From: Pararge aegeria
Lineage: Eukaryota; Arthropoda; Insecta; Lepidoptera; Nymphalidae
Reading direction: 5' to 3'
Assembly: GCF_905163445.1 (NCBI RefSeq)
Contig: NC_053184.1
Coordinates: 12,772,001 to 12,836,000, forward strand
DNA length: 64,000 nucleotides
Position 1 is the first letter of the stretch, and each line of letters starts with the position of its first letter. The translations under genes and the position numbers were made by a program. Shown piece after piece: positions 15,001-22,560 of the stretch. The notes beneath the pieces are model-generated. The model made no database searches. It saw only the letters and a program-made list of their open reading frames with translations, and was not told the DNA's origin.

Positions 15001-15040
15001 TATCTGGGGCGCGGCTTATAAACCTGGTTCCGAACATTAG
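1..15040 (+). CDS. Otop: Otopetrin family proton channel, 14 exons, N-terminus outside window
   Basis: Spliced by hand from 14 exons; all 13 introns are GT-AG and phases agree throughout, giving 689 codons plus TAG at 15038-15040. The first ~115 residues are polar and cytosolic in character. Hydrophobic helices begin in exon 5 (residues ~120-139, motif CMYAVLLVTLGFIVYLTD) and recur to the C-terminus, in line with the family's 12 transmembrane segments. Hallmarks are HGRHSGSFYLKLGAAG joined to FALGHLIHS across the exon 7/8 junction, FGFMHMIGSSLCFWVYNIVRE in exon 9 and YNILIVAVYYIIWSHIG across exons 10/11. Otopetrins are plasma-membrane proton-selective channels; in insects they take part in acid taste and proton handling. 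No frameshift or in-frame stop was found. I cannot say which insect paralogue this is. The family call is firm; exact exon edges follow splice consensus and frame. Confidence 0.93.
598..990 (+). repeat. Dispersed lepidopteran repeat fragment (Helitron-like or LINE 3' type)
   Basis: Begins ACTAGCGTACCCAGCCCGC followed by CTTCGCCGGGC and ends with AAATCGGTCCAGCCGTTTC and a TATATATAGATAGATAG tail. The same kind of head and tail occurs near 14150, 45170, 47088 and 48020-48205. The style resembles abundant lepidopteran elements, but I cannot fix the superfamily by eye. Confidence 0.55.
2640..2800. other. GC-rich block in Otop intron 1
   Basis: A ~160-bp block far richer in G and C than its surroundings, with C-runs on the + strand. 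No exon, tRNA or repeat signature seen. It could be a regulatory element or an alternative 5' region; this is only inference from composition. Confidence 0.3.
4362..4605 (+). repeat. MITE-like repeat, copy 1
   Basis: Its sequence matches the reverse complement of 6461-6695 over more than 200 bases with scattered substitutions and small indels (shared blocks GATGTTAATTTT, TAATCTTTAGCC-like, AAATAGTA, AAGCGTGTTTT). No coding capacity. Confidence 0.65.
5200..5272 (+). CDS. Otop: Otop exon 2 in window
   Basis: Pyrimidine tract and TAG acceptor at 5197-5199, donor GTAAGT from 5273. Enters in phase 0 and leaves one base. Encodes DSTERLPKFILSNSREEYYP and a few more residues of the cytosolic N-terminal region. 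Confidence 0.75.
5510..5706 (+). repeat. SINE family A copy (5'-truncated)
   Basis: Body and 3' end of a tRNA-headed SINE: GGTGGGAGGCTTCGG, TAGTGGTATGGGTTTAATA and the tail CAAGGGCTAACTTGTAGTGG followed by AATAAAAA. Lies in Otop intron 2 in the sense orientation. Confidence 0.65.
6055..6141 (+). CDS. Otop: Otop exon 3 in window
   Basis: AAG acceptor ends at 6054 after a T-rich tract; donor GTAAGT from 6142. Enters with one carried base and leaves one. The product is rich in Asn, Gly and Tyr (SPLSYNGNGNMYGNF), a hydrophilic N-terminal linker. Confidence 0.72.
   Translation, partial: LTKIHQVHFRTMEMEICMETSEMETSNL
6410..6454. repeat. Perfect AT-rich palindrome, 22-bp arms
   Basis: Arms 6410-6431 and 6433-6454 are exact reverse complements with a one-base centre. 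It abuts the MITE-like copy at 6461 and may be its end. Confidence 0.8.
6461..6695 (-). repeat. MITE-like repeat, copy 2 (inverted)
   Basis: Reverse-complement homologue of 4362-4605, in Otop intron 3. No coding capacity; flanked on the left by the palindrome at 6410-6454. Confidence 0.65.
6927..7077 (+). CDS. Otop: Otop exon 4 in window
   Basis: TAG acceptor at 6924-6926, donor GTGAGT from 7078. Hydrophilic, basic and proline-containing (MRGGTTPRKRSVATMDAQS), ending just before the first membrane helix. An alternative TAG acceptor at 6928-6930 would break the frame. Confidence 0.75.
7330..7445 (-). repeat. LINE 3'-tail fragment, antisense
   Basis: Read on the minus strand it gives ATAAGTGCCTGTGATAGGCC and ATGAATAAAGAAAATTT, matching the tail of the LINE debris at 34960-35005. 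Inside Otop intron 4. Confidence 0.5.
7704..7812 (+). CDS. Otop: Otop exon 5, first transmembrane helix
   Basis: CAG acceptor at 7701-7703, donor GTAAAT from 7813. Carries the first hydrophobic helix with CMYAVLLVTLGFIVYLTD, a conserved start of the otopetrin membrane domain. Confidence 0.9.
8252..8401 (+). CDS. Otop: Otop exon 6
   Basis: CAG acceptor ends at 8251, donor GTAAAA from 8402; 50 codons in phase 0. Second hydrophobic helix (IFSLVLLGIGFLYHVYLV) followed by a very basic loop rich in Lys, Asn and Gln. Confidence 0.9.
8850..9000 (+). CDS. Otop: Otop exon 7
   Basis: TTTTTACAG acceptor ends at 8849, donor GTAAAA from 9001. Ends with HGRHSGSFYLKLGAAG, one of the most recognisable otopetrin motifs, at the start of the third helix. 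Confidence 0.93.
9887..10083 (+). CDS. Otop: Otop exon 8
   Basis: TTCCAG acceptor ends at 9886, donor GTTTGT from 10084. Encodes FALGHLIHSVLQITVQVGYL, an acidic DDDINNDEC loop, and a further helix with PLYCFIQLYFIFKYSN. Confidence 0.93.
10308..10467 (+). CDS. Otop: Otop exon 9
   Basis: CCAACAG acceptor ends at 10307. Two donors are possible, GTACAA at 10434 and GTAACG at 10468; only the second keeps the frame into exon 10. Encodes GLAHFGFMHMIGSSLCFW and the start of a loop. Confidence 0.9.
10516..10790 (+). repeat. SINE family A copy, degraded
   Basis: tRNA-like head (GGGTTTGATTGCCC as B-box remnant, then a second GACCTCCCTG head with GTGGTCTTAT), followed by body words TACCATCATAGACTGC and CCAACTTGTA. 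Two heads suggest a nested or tandem insertion. Lies in Otop intron 9. Confidence 0.5.
10799..10930 (+). CDS. Otop: Otop exon 10
   Basis: TTTTAG acceptor ends at 10798, donor GTACGT from 10931. Hydrophilic loop with an N-glycosylation-type NCTG site, then FSPYLYPFGVEYNILI entering the next helix. Confidence 0.9.
11606..11702 (+). CDS. Otop: Otop exon 11
   Basis: TTGCAG acceptor ends at 11605, donor GTAAGT from 11703. Completes the helix VAVYYIIWSHIG and continues into a Ser/Asp-rich loop (DNDDSDSSSGSGDN). Confidence 0.9.
11795..11990 (-). repeat. SINE family C copy, antisense and degraded
   Basis: Contains GAGAACTTTCAGGCATGCCG and GGTTTCCTCACG, the reverse complement of the family body seen at 31320-31380. 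In Otop intron 11. Confidence 0.5.
12179..12334 (+). CDS. Otop: Otop exon 12
   Basis: CCTACAG acceptor ends at 12178; a second ACAG ten bases on would put a stop in frame. Donor GTGAGT from 12335. Contains ADCHASNKGLFLGLILTVAV and a long hydrophobic helix ending FVFSSVG. Confidence 0.88.
12721..12927 (-). repeat. SINE family B (Metulj-like), antisense, internally deleted
   Basis: On the minus strand: GACGGACGATTGGCGCAGTG, B box GGTTCGATTCCC-like, CATGAATGTTTTTCAGTGTC and TATTGTCGTAGTATATTTA at the end. It lacks the middle word CTAGATGGCGATGTGTGTAT seen in other copies. In Otop intron 12. Confidence 0.75.
13824..14073 (+). CDS. Otop: Otop exon 13
   Basis: TTGCAG acceptor ends at 13823, donor GTAAGC from 14074. 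The longest internal exon; three hydrophobic helices, including LGLHIIMLFAVVIAYNQ and DDILLFICLPAFFMETVFSL. Confidence 0.92.
14150..14425 (+). repeat. Dispersed repeat of the ACTAG...TTAGTAGGG type
   Basis: Head ACTAGATGTGCCCTGCGGCT with CTTCGCCCGTG, tail GTTCAGTAGTTTTCGCGTG, AAGCGTAACAAACAAACTTA and TATAATATTAGTAGGG. A second tail-only remnant follows at 14560-14640. In Otop intron 13. Confidence 0.6.
14560..14640 (+). repeat. Tail remnant of the same dispersed repeat
   Basis: Contains TTAAAGTGTAACAAACAAAC and TATTTATATTAGTTAGG, matching the end of the element just upstream. Confidence 0.45.
14720..15040 (+). CDS. Otop: Otop terminal exon 14
   Basis: CCTCAG acceptor ends at 14719; 106 codons then TAG. 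Contains AIQIIAQTTLLVDGLRR, a basic loop, REVLMFLLIGNVAMWLLYTF and the last helix with WSILGHICLPLIMFYRFHSS. The C-terminal tail after the final helix is short (ADIWGAAYKPGSEH). Confidence 0.93.
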   Translation, partial: AIQIIAQTTLLVDGLRRCSNSRKLRRSKPGREVLMFLLIGNVAMWLLYTFSYKAPDSLDERYEFYGKVLWSILGHICLPLIMFYRFHSSVCFADIWGAAYKPGSEH

Positions 15041-15784
15041 TGTGTTCAAAAAGACATCAGATTGGTTGTCATTCATCAATAGCCTATAGCCTATACCAGT
15101 CCCCTGCTGGATTGAAGGCCTATCCAACAGACGGGATGGTGATCGCATTAGATGGTAGTACTGAGGACGCCGCTCCGTTCTCTTATATCTATTATATTGT
15201 GTTTTTCATTATTACATTATAATTTTAATTAAGTATAGTCATCTTAGTGATTGGAAATATTATCTTTTATAAAGACTTTTGTAGATAGCTAAATTATTAT
15301 TTTATTAGTAAAATTTAAAATAATATATCTTGTTCTATTTTGATTTCATTTTCCACAATTCCTACGTCGCGCGCCGTTTCATAAATGTATTTGCTTATCT
15401 ACAACCCCTCACCGATACCTCTACATGCGATACACAAAGCACGTATCAGTTCGGCGTCTTAGCTAACCAAGTCGGAGAGGCAGTTAATTAGTTCTACTGC
15501 CCTATAATACAATTACCGAATATTAGGTTAAGTACTCGGGCGGTCCGGCATCGTGCAGGACGCACTTAGAAGCCGAGATACAAACTAGTTACCGGAACAA
15601 CCTTCGTACATGCATAGCGGTGTCTACTGCATACTGTCCATCGTATTTCAGATAAACTGAATAATAATTTAGGTATATTGAAATACTTTATTCCTCTATT
15701 TAACAAAAACCTTCGAATAACTACGATTAACCAATTTAGGACTGCTACTACTAGGAAACAACTTTAATAACCTGTTTATAAAAT
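15041..15784 (+). other. 3' flank of Otop, including probable 3'UTR
   Basis: No AATAAA follows the stop within about 700 bases, so the cleavage site is not clear from sequence. A GC-richer, non-repetitive block at 15360-15620 contains the insect initiator-like TCAGT at 15446-15450, but no matching downstream promoter element was seen at the expected distance. Confidence 0.4.
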
Positions 15785-16110
15785 TCTAAATTCATTTATT
15801 TTAAATAGGCCTAATATAAGCACTTTTGAAACGTCAAGTCGGTCTGTTTGTGGTTACTATACCACCGGTTCGGAAGGCAGATTCTACCGAGAAGAAGCCG
15901 GCAAGAAACTCAGCAGTTGTTCTTTTTCAACATCAACTGTTTACATTTTTCATTTTAACATTCATTTTTCTATCTTGTGAGAGATGAAAGTGGAGCCGGA
16001 TGCTTCCGTGCAACCTTGTCATTACGAAATTCATCAATTGTATAGTAACCTCGATGTAATAAATGAGTTTTAACATAGTCTTTAAACTTATGTATTGGTA
16101 TGTCCAAAAT
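15785..16110 (-). repeat. LINE 3' fragment, antisense
   Basis: Contains the widespread lepidopteran words CCACCGGTTCGGAAGGCAGA, TCTACCGAGAAGAAGCCGG and AAGAAACTCAGCAGTTGTTC, next to an AGGCCTAATATAAGCACTT tail. Orientation inferred from the tail. No open frame. Confidence 0.55.
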
Positions 16111-16268
16111 TACCTTAGGAATCATATTATAAAAGCTCAATCCCACAAATGATATCTGTATCTTTCACAGACGATATGCAAATATAGGTAAGTAACGGAT
16201 TATACTGGGCATTTGAAACAAAATATTAAATAGAATATTCTAAACAAAAATCACGATACGGTTGAAAG

Positions 16269-16628
16269 TTAAACAAAGTGTGCACTCAAATATATATTGT
16301 GTTTCCCCGCTCTCATACCTACTAGAGAAAAATAATCTGCAATTGTTCGAACGGCGTCATATTCCTGTTGGAATGTGGTTTTTATGACATAAGCAATAAG
16401 AGCTATACATGTATAGTAGGTGAGGCTGTATGTATCACTAGGGCAGAACGCCAGTACGGATATGCGCTCGGCTGACCAATGCCACAGTTGTCTAATTGTT
16501 TCCGATCTTCTCTGCATAACCGCTGCGGTGAATTGACAAAATTTGAACACGTGAATGGCGGATGGCGGCCGATAAAAGGTGTCCAAATGCTCCAACGATC
16601 CCACTTTGGTGATTTGGTCGTATTTCAC
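16269..16628 (-). CDS. Unrecognised open frame of 119 codons
   Basis: The longest open frame outside the otopetrin exons and the BEL element. It has no ATG at the start (opens at GTG, with TAA five codons upstream). The product has many aromatic residues and four Cys, and no motif I recognise. Base composition is a little richer in GC than its surroundings. It may be a chance frame or a piece of a decayed transposon; I do not claim a gene. Confidence 0.15.
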   Translation of the reverse strand: MKYDQITKVGSLEHLDTFYRPPSAIHVFKFCQFTAAVMQRRSETIRQLWHWSAERISVLAFCPSDTYSLTYYTCIALIAYVIKTTFQQEYDAVRTIADYFSLVGMRAGKHNIYLSAHFV

Positions 16629-16629
16629 T

Positions 16630-17479
16630 GACGATCCGATTTATGAATTCGTAATATAAGGCCAAGCGTCATTTTTAAAAGTTGCCTTCTGATTTTTTTT
16701 TATTTTAACTTTCGGATCGTTTTTCTCAATTTGCATATCAACCTTATTATGTTAAAGCTAAGGCTGGCATTCATGATAAGTGTAAAGAAATGTCTGCAAA
16801 CAACCTCAGTGGATTTTGTGCTTGCTATATTATTGAAAATTGTAATTCATCAGAGTCGCAGGAAACTTAGACGCAAGCAGTTCAAGACCGTGGATTTAGG
16901 GACTCCCTACAAATAATTGATCTTGGTTAAAGCCCCCGTTCGGAATTAAATAATCAATTAATTGGAGAAGAAATTAAGTAGCTTTACAAAACTCGGCATT
17001 AACTAGTACGCAACTTCATTAATTTAGGGGTTATAGCAATACTTTCATTTCTTAAGTCACACGTAGTGACTTCAAAAATGTAAGCATTAATTAATGGATT
17101 CTCATCACCCAACACTACAAAAATTACTTCTATGGTATAAAAAAACCTCCTATTTTTCCAATGATTTTTTTGTGTTTTTCCGTGGAAATATCAACTCCCT
17201 AGGTATCTATTACGGTTAGTGAGATACAGTCCGCTAAAAGACAAACGAATGCATAAACGGAGTCGGACAGAACTCCGGGAAACGGAAGGATTCGGTTACG
17301 GAATAACCTTTAACTCAATTCTCTACTTATCAAATAGATATGATGTGTACAAGTCAAAACTTAAGGCAAGACCAGACAGCGGTGGCTAGTCAAAAGAAGT
17401 TCTAGTGAAAGTACACCTTGGACACAAACATGAACGCCTTGTTTTGAATCAGTTTAACAGTTAATTTCGTATAATTTCG
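16630..17479. other. Non-coding stretch, nothing identified
   Basis: AT-rich DNA with no repeat, exon or structural signal that I can support. Confidence 0.5.
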
Positions 17480-17660
17480 TATTTTGCGTCTGGTCCGGTC
17501 GGTAGTTGCGGCCCAGTTACCACCCTATTATCAAAGTCGTGTGACTAAGCGATTAAGCGTTATTGTACGATGCCGTGAAGAAGGCGATTAGGGGTATAAT
17601 TCTGTTATAAGCACCATACCCCTACAAAGTTAACCCGCTACCATTTCGAACTTTATCATT
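17480..17660 (+). repeat. SINE family A copy
   Basis: Body words TCTGGTCCGGTCGGTAG, CAGTTACCACCCTATTATCA, GTACGATGCCGTG, GATTAGGGGTATAA and TAACCCGCTACCA in the family order. The 5' head and 3' tail are worn. Confidence 0.65.
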
Positions 17661-18424
17661 ATTTACTTTTAAACGCCTTTTGATTTTAACATCAAGGTTT
17701 GTAAGCCAAAAATATCCATTTAAAACACAGCATACCTACTATACAAAACCATTACAATCTTGGAATAAAACATACTAAACATAAATACAGAACAAAAATA
17801 CATAAACCTTAGAAGGGATTTTCTTGGCTCACTTCCCTGTAGCAACGGTACACTATGGACGCCGCGGTTTGGTTTGCTTTATATACTTTGAGAAATACTT
17901 GCACTATTAATATGTAATGTAACCGGATCAAAACCTTTTAAACCATCAATAATGAAACTACTACCAACCGCATTATGCGAAAATAATTAAATTGTCTTTA
18001 TAAAAGCACTATTATTAAAGGGGCCCATTGTTCAAGCTAATTACTAGGTGCTACATACATCAGCAGCTTTTATGATCCAATTAACGGACACAGTTTAAAG
18101 TGTTGCGAAAAACAAACGGGCTATTAATTTAATACTGACATGCTAATGGAGTAGCTACTGCCACTTGAGTGTTTTGCTTTAAAATGTTTTCATTTTATAA
18201 AATAAACTGTGCCAGGAAAATACTGATATACTTTAAAAAAACGTTTCAGCTTCCAGCCTTTTCACAGGAAATTGTGTAACAAGCATGAGTTTTTTGCTTT
18301 CAGCATAAATTAATTAGCTGTCCATCTATCGAAATTGCACAAGAACATTATACCAGTTTACAAAATAGTAGGCGCATTTATATATTCAACAGTTTATCAA
18401 GAACAATAAGACGAATGTTAACCC
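17661..18424. other. Non-coding stretch, nothing identified
   Basis: AT-rich; no coding or repeat structure recognised. Confidence 0.5.
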
Positions 18425-18722
18425 CTGTAGCCTTATAAATGGTAGGTCGTGGATTCAATCCTGGGCAGTGGAAATATAGAAATTTATATTATCTGAGTTT
18501 TCTCTGGTCCGGTACCTAGCACCTAAACACTAAAATCAAAGTCGTGCGACAAAGTGATATAGCGTTCTTGTACGATGCCGCGTAAAAACAGATTAGGGGT
18601 TTAGGTTTTAGTCAGCTGCCATATACCTAACAAGTTAGCATGCTACCATCTTCAAACTACTACCAAATAGTCAATTTTTAGTGAAACTGCAGTCAAGGGC
18701 TACATTAAAATAAAAAATAAAT
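18425..18722 (+). repeat. SINE family A, near full length
   Basis: tRNA-like head with B box GGATTCAATCC, body TCTGGTCCGGTACCTAGC, GTACGATGCCGCG, GATTAGGGGTTTAGG, GCATGCTACCATC, and 3' end GCAGTCAAGGGCTAC plus an A-rich tail. This copy defines the family's head-body-tail order best. Confidence 0.7.
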
Positions 18723-19030
18723 TAATCCCACCAGAAATGACATTAAATTACATTGATACACTATACCACAATATAACCATTATCAAATGAAGCAAAGACA
18801 CCTTTTAACCGATTGATTGATTTTAGTTCTATACATACCTACTGATAATAAAACTGTAACGGGGAGAATTTTGTACATTAAAGATATTTTGAATTCTTTT
18901 GTTGAGGGCAGTACATAAATGATACTGAATCCCTAACAGTAATTTTTTTCTTTTTGTCTATCTGTGTCTTGGCCGCGCATCACGCTGAATGAAATCAAAT
19001 AAATCTTTGCATAATTTGAGGTTATTATCA

Positions 19031-19195
19031 AAATTAAGCTTAATTTGCTATACTCCGCGAAAAACAGGAGAATCTGTGTGGTGTAATTTATAATTTCTTC
19101 AATCCTTATACTCCACACCAAACAGATCCTCGGCAATACACCCTCTACGCACGTTTCGCTCCGAAACCGGAGCATCATCAGGAGATGTTGACTTA
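19031..19195 (+). repeat. Repeat family E, copy 1
   Basis: Shares ~110 bases with 30913-31020 (AAATTAAGCTTAATTTGC, TATACTCCGC, CAATCCTTATACTCCACACC, AAACAGATC). It lacks the right inverted repeat of copy 2 and continues instead with CGCACGTTTCGCTCCGAAAC and GGAGCATCATCAGGAGATG, a separate repeat module. Confidence 0.6.
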
Positions 19196-19249
19196 AAAAA
19201 CTTTACAATGAATAATTGTTAAGTAACAATTATTCATTGTAAAGTTTTT
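19196..19249. repeat. Perfect palindrome, 26-bp arms
   Basis: Arms 19196-19221 and 19224-19249 are exact reverse complements around a 2-base centre. It starts within six bases of the end of the repeat module before it. Confidence 0.85.
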
Positions 19250-19384
19250 CCCAAATTTTGTGTAGATCTGATAACTACGTTTGGAGATAGAGGACAGAAC
19301 TCCTTAGCAGACAGCTGCAAATCTCTAACTTAAGGCTTAACGATGTTGAATGCATGATTAAGAAATCAATCAACTTGATTTTTG

Positions 19385-19515
19385 CATAGAGTTAGTAGAA
19401 ATTAGAGTTAGTAGAAATAACGGGGAGTAACCGAGGCTACTTTTTGTCCCAGGAACGGTTCCCTCAAGATTAAAAAAACGGTAGTAAACGCGGACAAAAA
19501 ACGCGGGCAACAGTT
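19385..19515 (-). repeat. Dispersed repeat fragment, antisense
   Basis: AACGGTAGTAAACGCGGACA and TCCCAGGAACGGTTCCCTC match a sister fragment at 22500-22560. Both are pieces of an abundant dispersed element. Confidence 0.5.
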
Positions 19516-19519
19516 AATA

Positions 19520-20889
19520 GTATCATAAACATGAGTGACATATAGCATATCCATGAGCTTGGTACATGGTCTGTCACAGTGGATGCATCGGCGCCCGCGC
19601 ACCGGAAGGGCGCGACATCGCCCCGACCAGTGACATGAGCACACGCGCTTTGTTACCCATAAACGACACACGCGATAAAATACACGATTCCGTTTTTAGA
19701 TCACTACCATGATTTTAGGTGGTAAGACACTTTTGTTCCAAAACCACATTAATTGAATAAAAATTAAAAATAATAAAAATCATCCCGGTATAGTATTTTA
19801 TCTTTGGATTTTAGTGTTAAAGCTTTATTGTGTTTTTAAACTACAAAGGTGGCAAATGCTTAAAAAAATTGATAAGGTCTAACGCTACTAGATGTTTACA
19901 AGTACCTACTAATAAAGTATGTTAACCGCAAACTCTAGTGTAATATTGTGAGATATACTCAAGATACCCTCGGTTACTACAAGTGACGTGAAAAGCCAAT
20001 TCCTCAGCTCTATTTTCTCTTTGGAAGGTAAGTGACCAATCAACCCTTCAATCAAGAAACATGTTAATTGTTTTTTCTGTTTGCATTGCACTTCGGGCAT
20101 CTTTCATTAAGTCATTGTAATTCTTTCAGAAGTCTAGGTTCGGCTTAACGATAAAAGTCTTATATAATAAAAATATTTTCAATAAGCAGACTTCAAAACC
20201 CGCTACAAACGATCGCCTGACTTAAAAATATGTGTAATAATACAAGCGTTTACATTTACATCTAAAGGTTTGTAGATCACTTTTTAAATATTAGTGTTGT
20301 ACCTTATGTTTAACGCTTATTTTGCAACCATTAGGTCTTTTCTTTTCAACAAATCAACGAAAACGAAACAAAGGTAATTAACCTATGCAAAATGAAATTA
20401 CATTTAAATTGAATTAAAATGAAAACACGCAAATTGATCAATATTCAGGCAAGAATTACGCTATGAATTGAGAACCGCTTAAATGTTTGTTTATTGATAC
20501 AGTTTTAATGTACGTTTATTAATACAGTTTATAGAATTTAGCATTTAACTAAAACTTGCCATAACCAATGATCTATTTCGAAAAATTTCGTTTCCACCCT
20601 CAAGCTTGTCGATATTGATACAATTTGTCATCTACGCGATAGTAAATTCAATATTCTATCACTAACATTTACTAAAAGGTTAGTAGAGCTTGCGGAAATC
20701 TAATAATTGTCACCAATTCGTAAATATTTCATAAAATGGCTTACAATAATGCGGGTTCAATAAAACGTACGCGAAAAAAATGATTTTTGGTTTCTTGAAT
20801 ATCTTGCAGCGACAGTATCAGATTTATCGAAGAATAAACTTAGCAATCATAATATAATTCAGTTTGAATTAGAGTCATAAATGGGAAAG
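19520..20889. other. Non-coding stretch, nothing firm
   Basis: A GC-rich patch at 19560-19640 and otherwise AT-rich DNA. Short open frames here show no recognised motif. Confidence 0.45.
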
Positions 20890-21015
20890 ATTAGTAGTTC
20901 TCTAGCGGGTGGCATCGGCCGTGGCTGCTAGAGCCAATTCCGCCCTACCAACGAAGACCGTTCTGCGATAGAGCATTCTGGTACGACATCCCGTAGAAAC
21001 CGATTAGAAGTTTAA
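20890..21015 (+). repeat. SINE family A fragment, 3'-truncated
   Basis: GCGGGTGGCATCGGCCGTGG, TGGTACGACATCCCGTAGAA and CCGATTAGAAG match the family body. Followed within 80 bases by a family B SINE. Confidence 0.5.
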
Positions 21016-21089
21016 TTTTATTTTTTGTATTGTGTAACGAATCTACCCTTCTCGCTAAATAAGCAATATTTTTAAAAGAATAAACAATC

Positions 21090-21296
21090 AAATATACTAC
21101 GACAATACACACACCGCCATCTAGCCCCAAAGTAAGCATAGCTTGTGTAATGGGTACTAAGACGGCGGATATATAAACACCTGACACTGACAAACATTCA
21201 TGCTCATCATTCTAACATTTTCCAGTTGTGGGAATCGAACCCACAGCCCTGGGCTCAGAAAGCAGGGTTGCTGCAAACTGCGCCAATCGGCCGTCA
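21090..21296 (-). repeat. SINE family B (Metulj-like), antisense
   Basis: Right end reads CGCCAATCGGCCGTCA; inside are GTGGGAATCGAACCCACAG (B box), ACATTCATGCTCATCA, and CTACGACAATACACACACCG with CCATCTAGCCCCAAAGTAAG. Nearly full length. Confidence 0.8.
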
Positions 21297-21299
21297 AGA

Positions 21300-22329
21300 A
21301 ATCGTAAACGGCCGCAAAGAACGTAATGTCGAGTGAAAATTTGACTATTTCTGAATAAAATCTGTCTCAATAATTAAGTTTCGAGAAGTACTACAATATG
21401 GTATTATAAAATAAATACATTTCATTTTTCATATAAGCATTAGGCCCGTCCCGCCCTGCGACTTCTATAAGGGACGATGCAATCGTACGCTCAGCACTCG
21501 GAAGCCGGAGTGCTAGTATTGTGTCCATATGAAATGTAGTTCGGATAATGTGTAAATGCATTGTGGAGGCAAACGTTTAAGAGATAAAATACTAATAATT
21601 TGAACTTTTAAAGAAGTGGAATATGGATATAAGCAAACAAAGAATAATAATATAATATAATAACCTACCTCGTCTACATATTAAAAAGAGTTTGTGTGTT
21701 AACAAAACTATGCAGTGTAGATAAGGATGTCAATCTATTCGTATTGTTACAGATAACACTTTATTTGGGGTGAAAAATTGAATTACTATCGGAAAACGCT
21801 TTTAGTGAAGCGGGAACAAAATATTTTGAACAAAAATAGAATCTAAGCAATTGAGCATCAATTTAGGAAAAAAATAACAAAAAATCACCATTCATTCAAT
21901 AAACTTATAAACATAGGTCCTTCTATGTTTTATGAAACATCTACATTCATTTGAGTTCATTATTCATCATTGCATTTAAGTTAATTATTTTTATTTTATT
22001 CATTGTTTTTTTTTTGGTATTTTAAAGGACAGGTTGACAGATAGTATTCTTAATCTCTAATAGATACCAGTCTTTCATTTTTCATTTCGGTTCTTCATTA
22101 CTTATTTACAAAAATGAACGAGTTCCGTGTGAATTGTTTAATTTTCTGGTTGAATGTACTAAATTATTAAATTAATGTCTCGTAAATTACTGAAACGATT
22201 TTAATGAACTGGGTGCTCAGTTGAAGCCGTCCATCCATCACGGCAATAGTTTTGACGAAATGAGAGAAACATAAAAGCATATACATAGTTAAGTTTATAA
22301 TTCCTATTGGAATGAATATAGTAGGTATA
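21300..22329. other. Non-coding stretch, nothing identified
   Basis: AT-rich; no coding or repeat structure that I can support. Confidence 0.5.
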
Positions 22330-22560
22330 CTTATTATTATTTATTCTTTGCCGGTAAAAAAATACTCTTCAATGCATACTCATATTGTAAATGGATGCAT
22401 GAAAGTATGTCTGTTTCTTTGTTTCTATGTGTATCCTTAATTAACGCCCTAACGAAACAACCAATCATCTTTATGATTGGCATAGAGTTAGGTGAATGGA
22501 CGGTACCCATGCGATTACTAAAAAACGGTAATAAACGCGAACAAAAAATGCGCGCAAAAG
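22330..22560 (-). repeat. Dispersed repeat fragment, antisense
   Basis: GCATGAAAGTATGTCTGTTT, AATTAACGCCCTAACGAAAC and ACGGTAATAAACGCGAAC are related to 19385-19515 and 47700-47850. Confidence 0.45.

Noticed and set aside
15446..15450. TCAGT initiator downstream of Otop as a promoter
   Set aside because: The motif is too short and no downstream promoter element or frame supports it.
19408..19671. 87-codon minus-strand frame with several Cys
   Set aside because: Its C-terminal half is a dispersed repeat read antisense; Cys spacing fits no known zinc motif.
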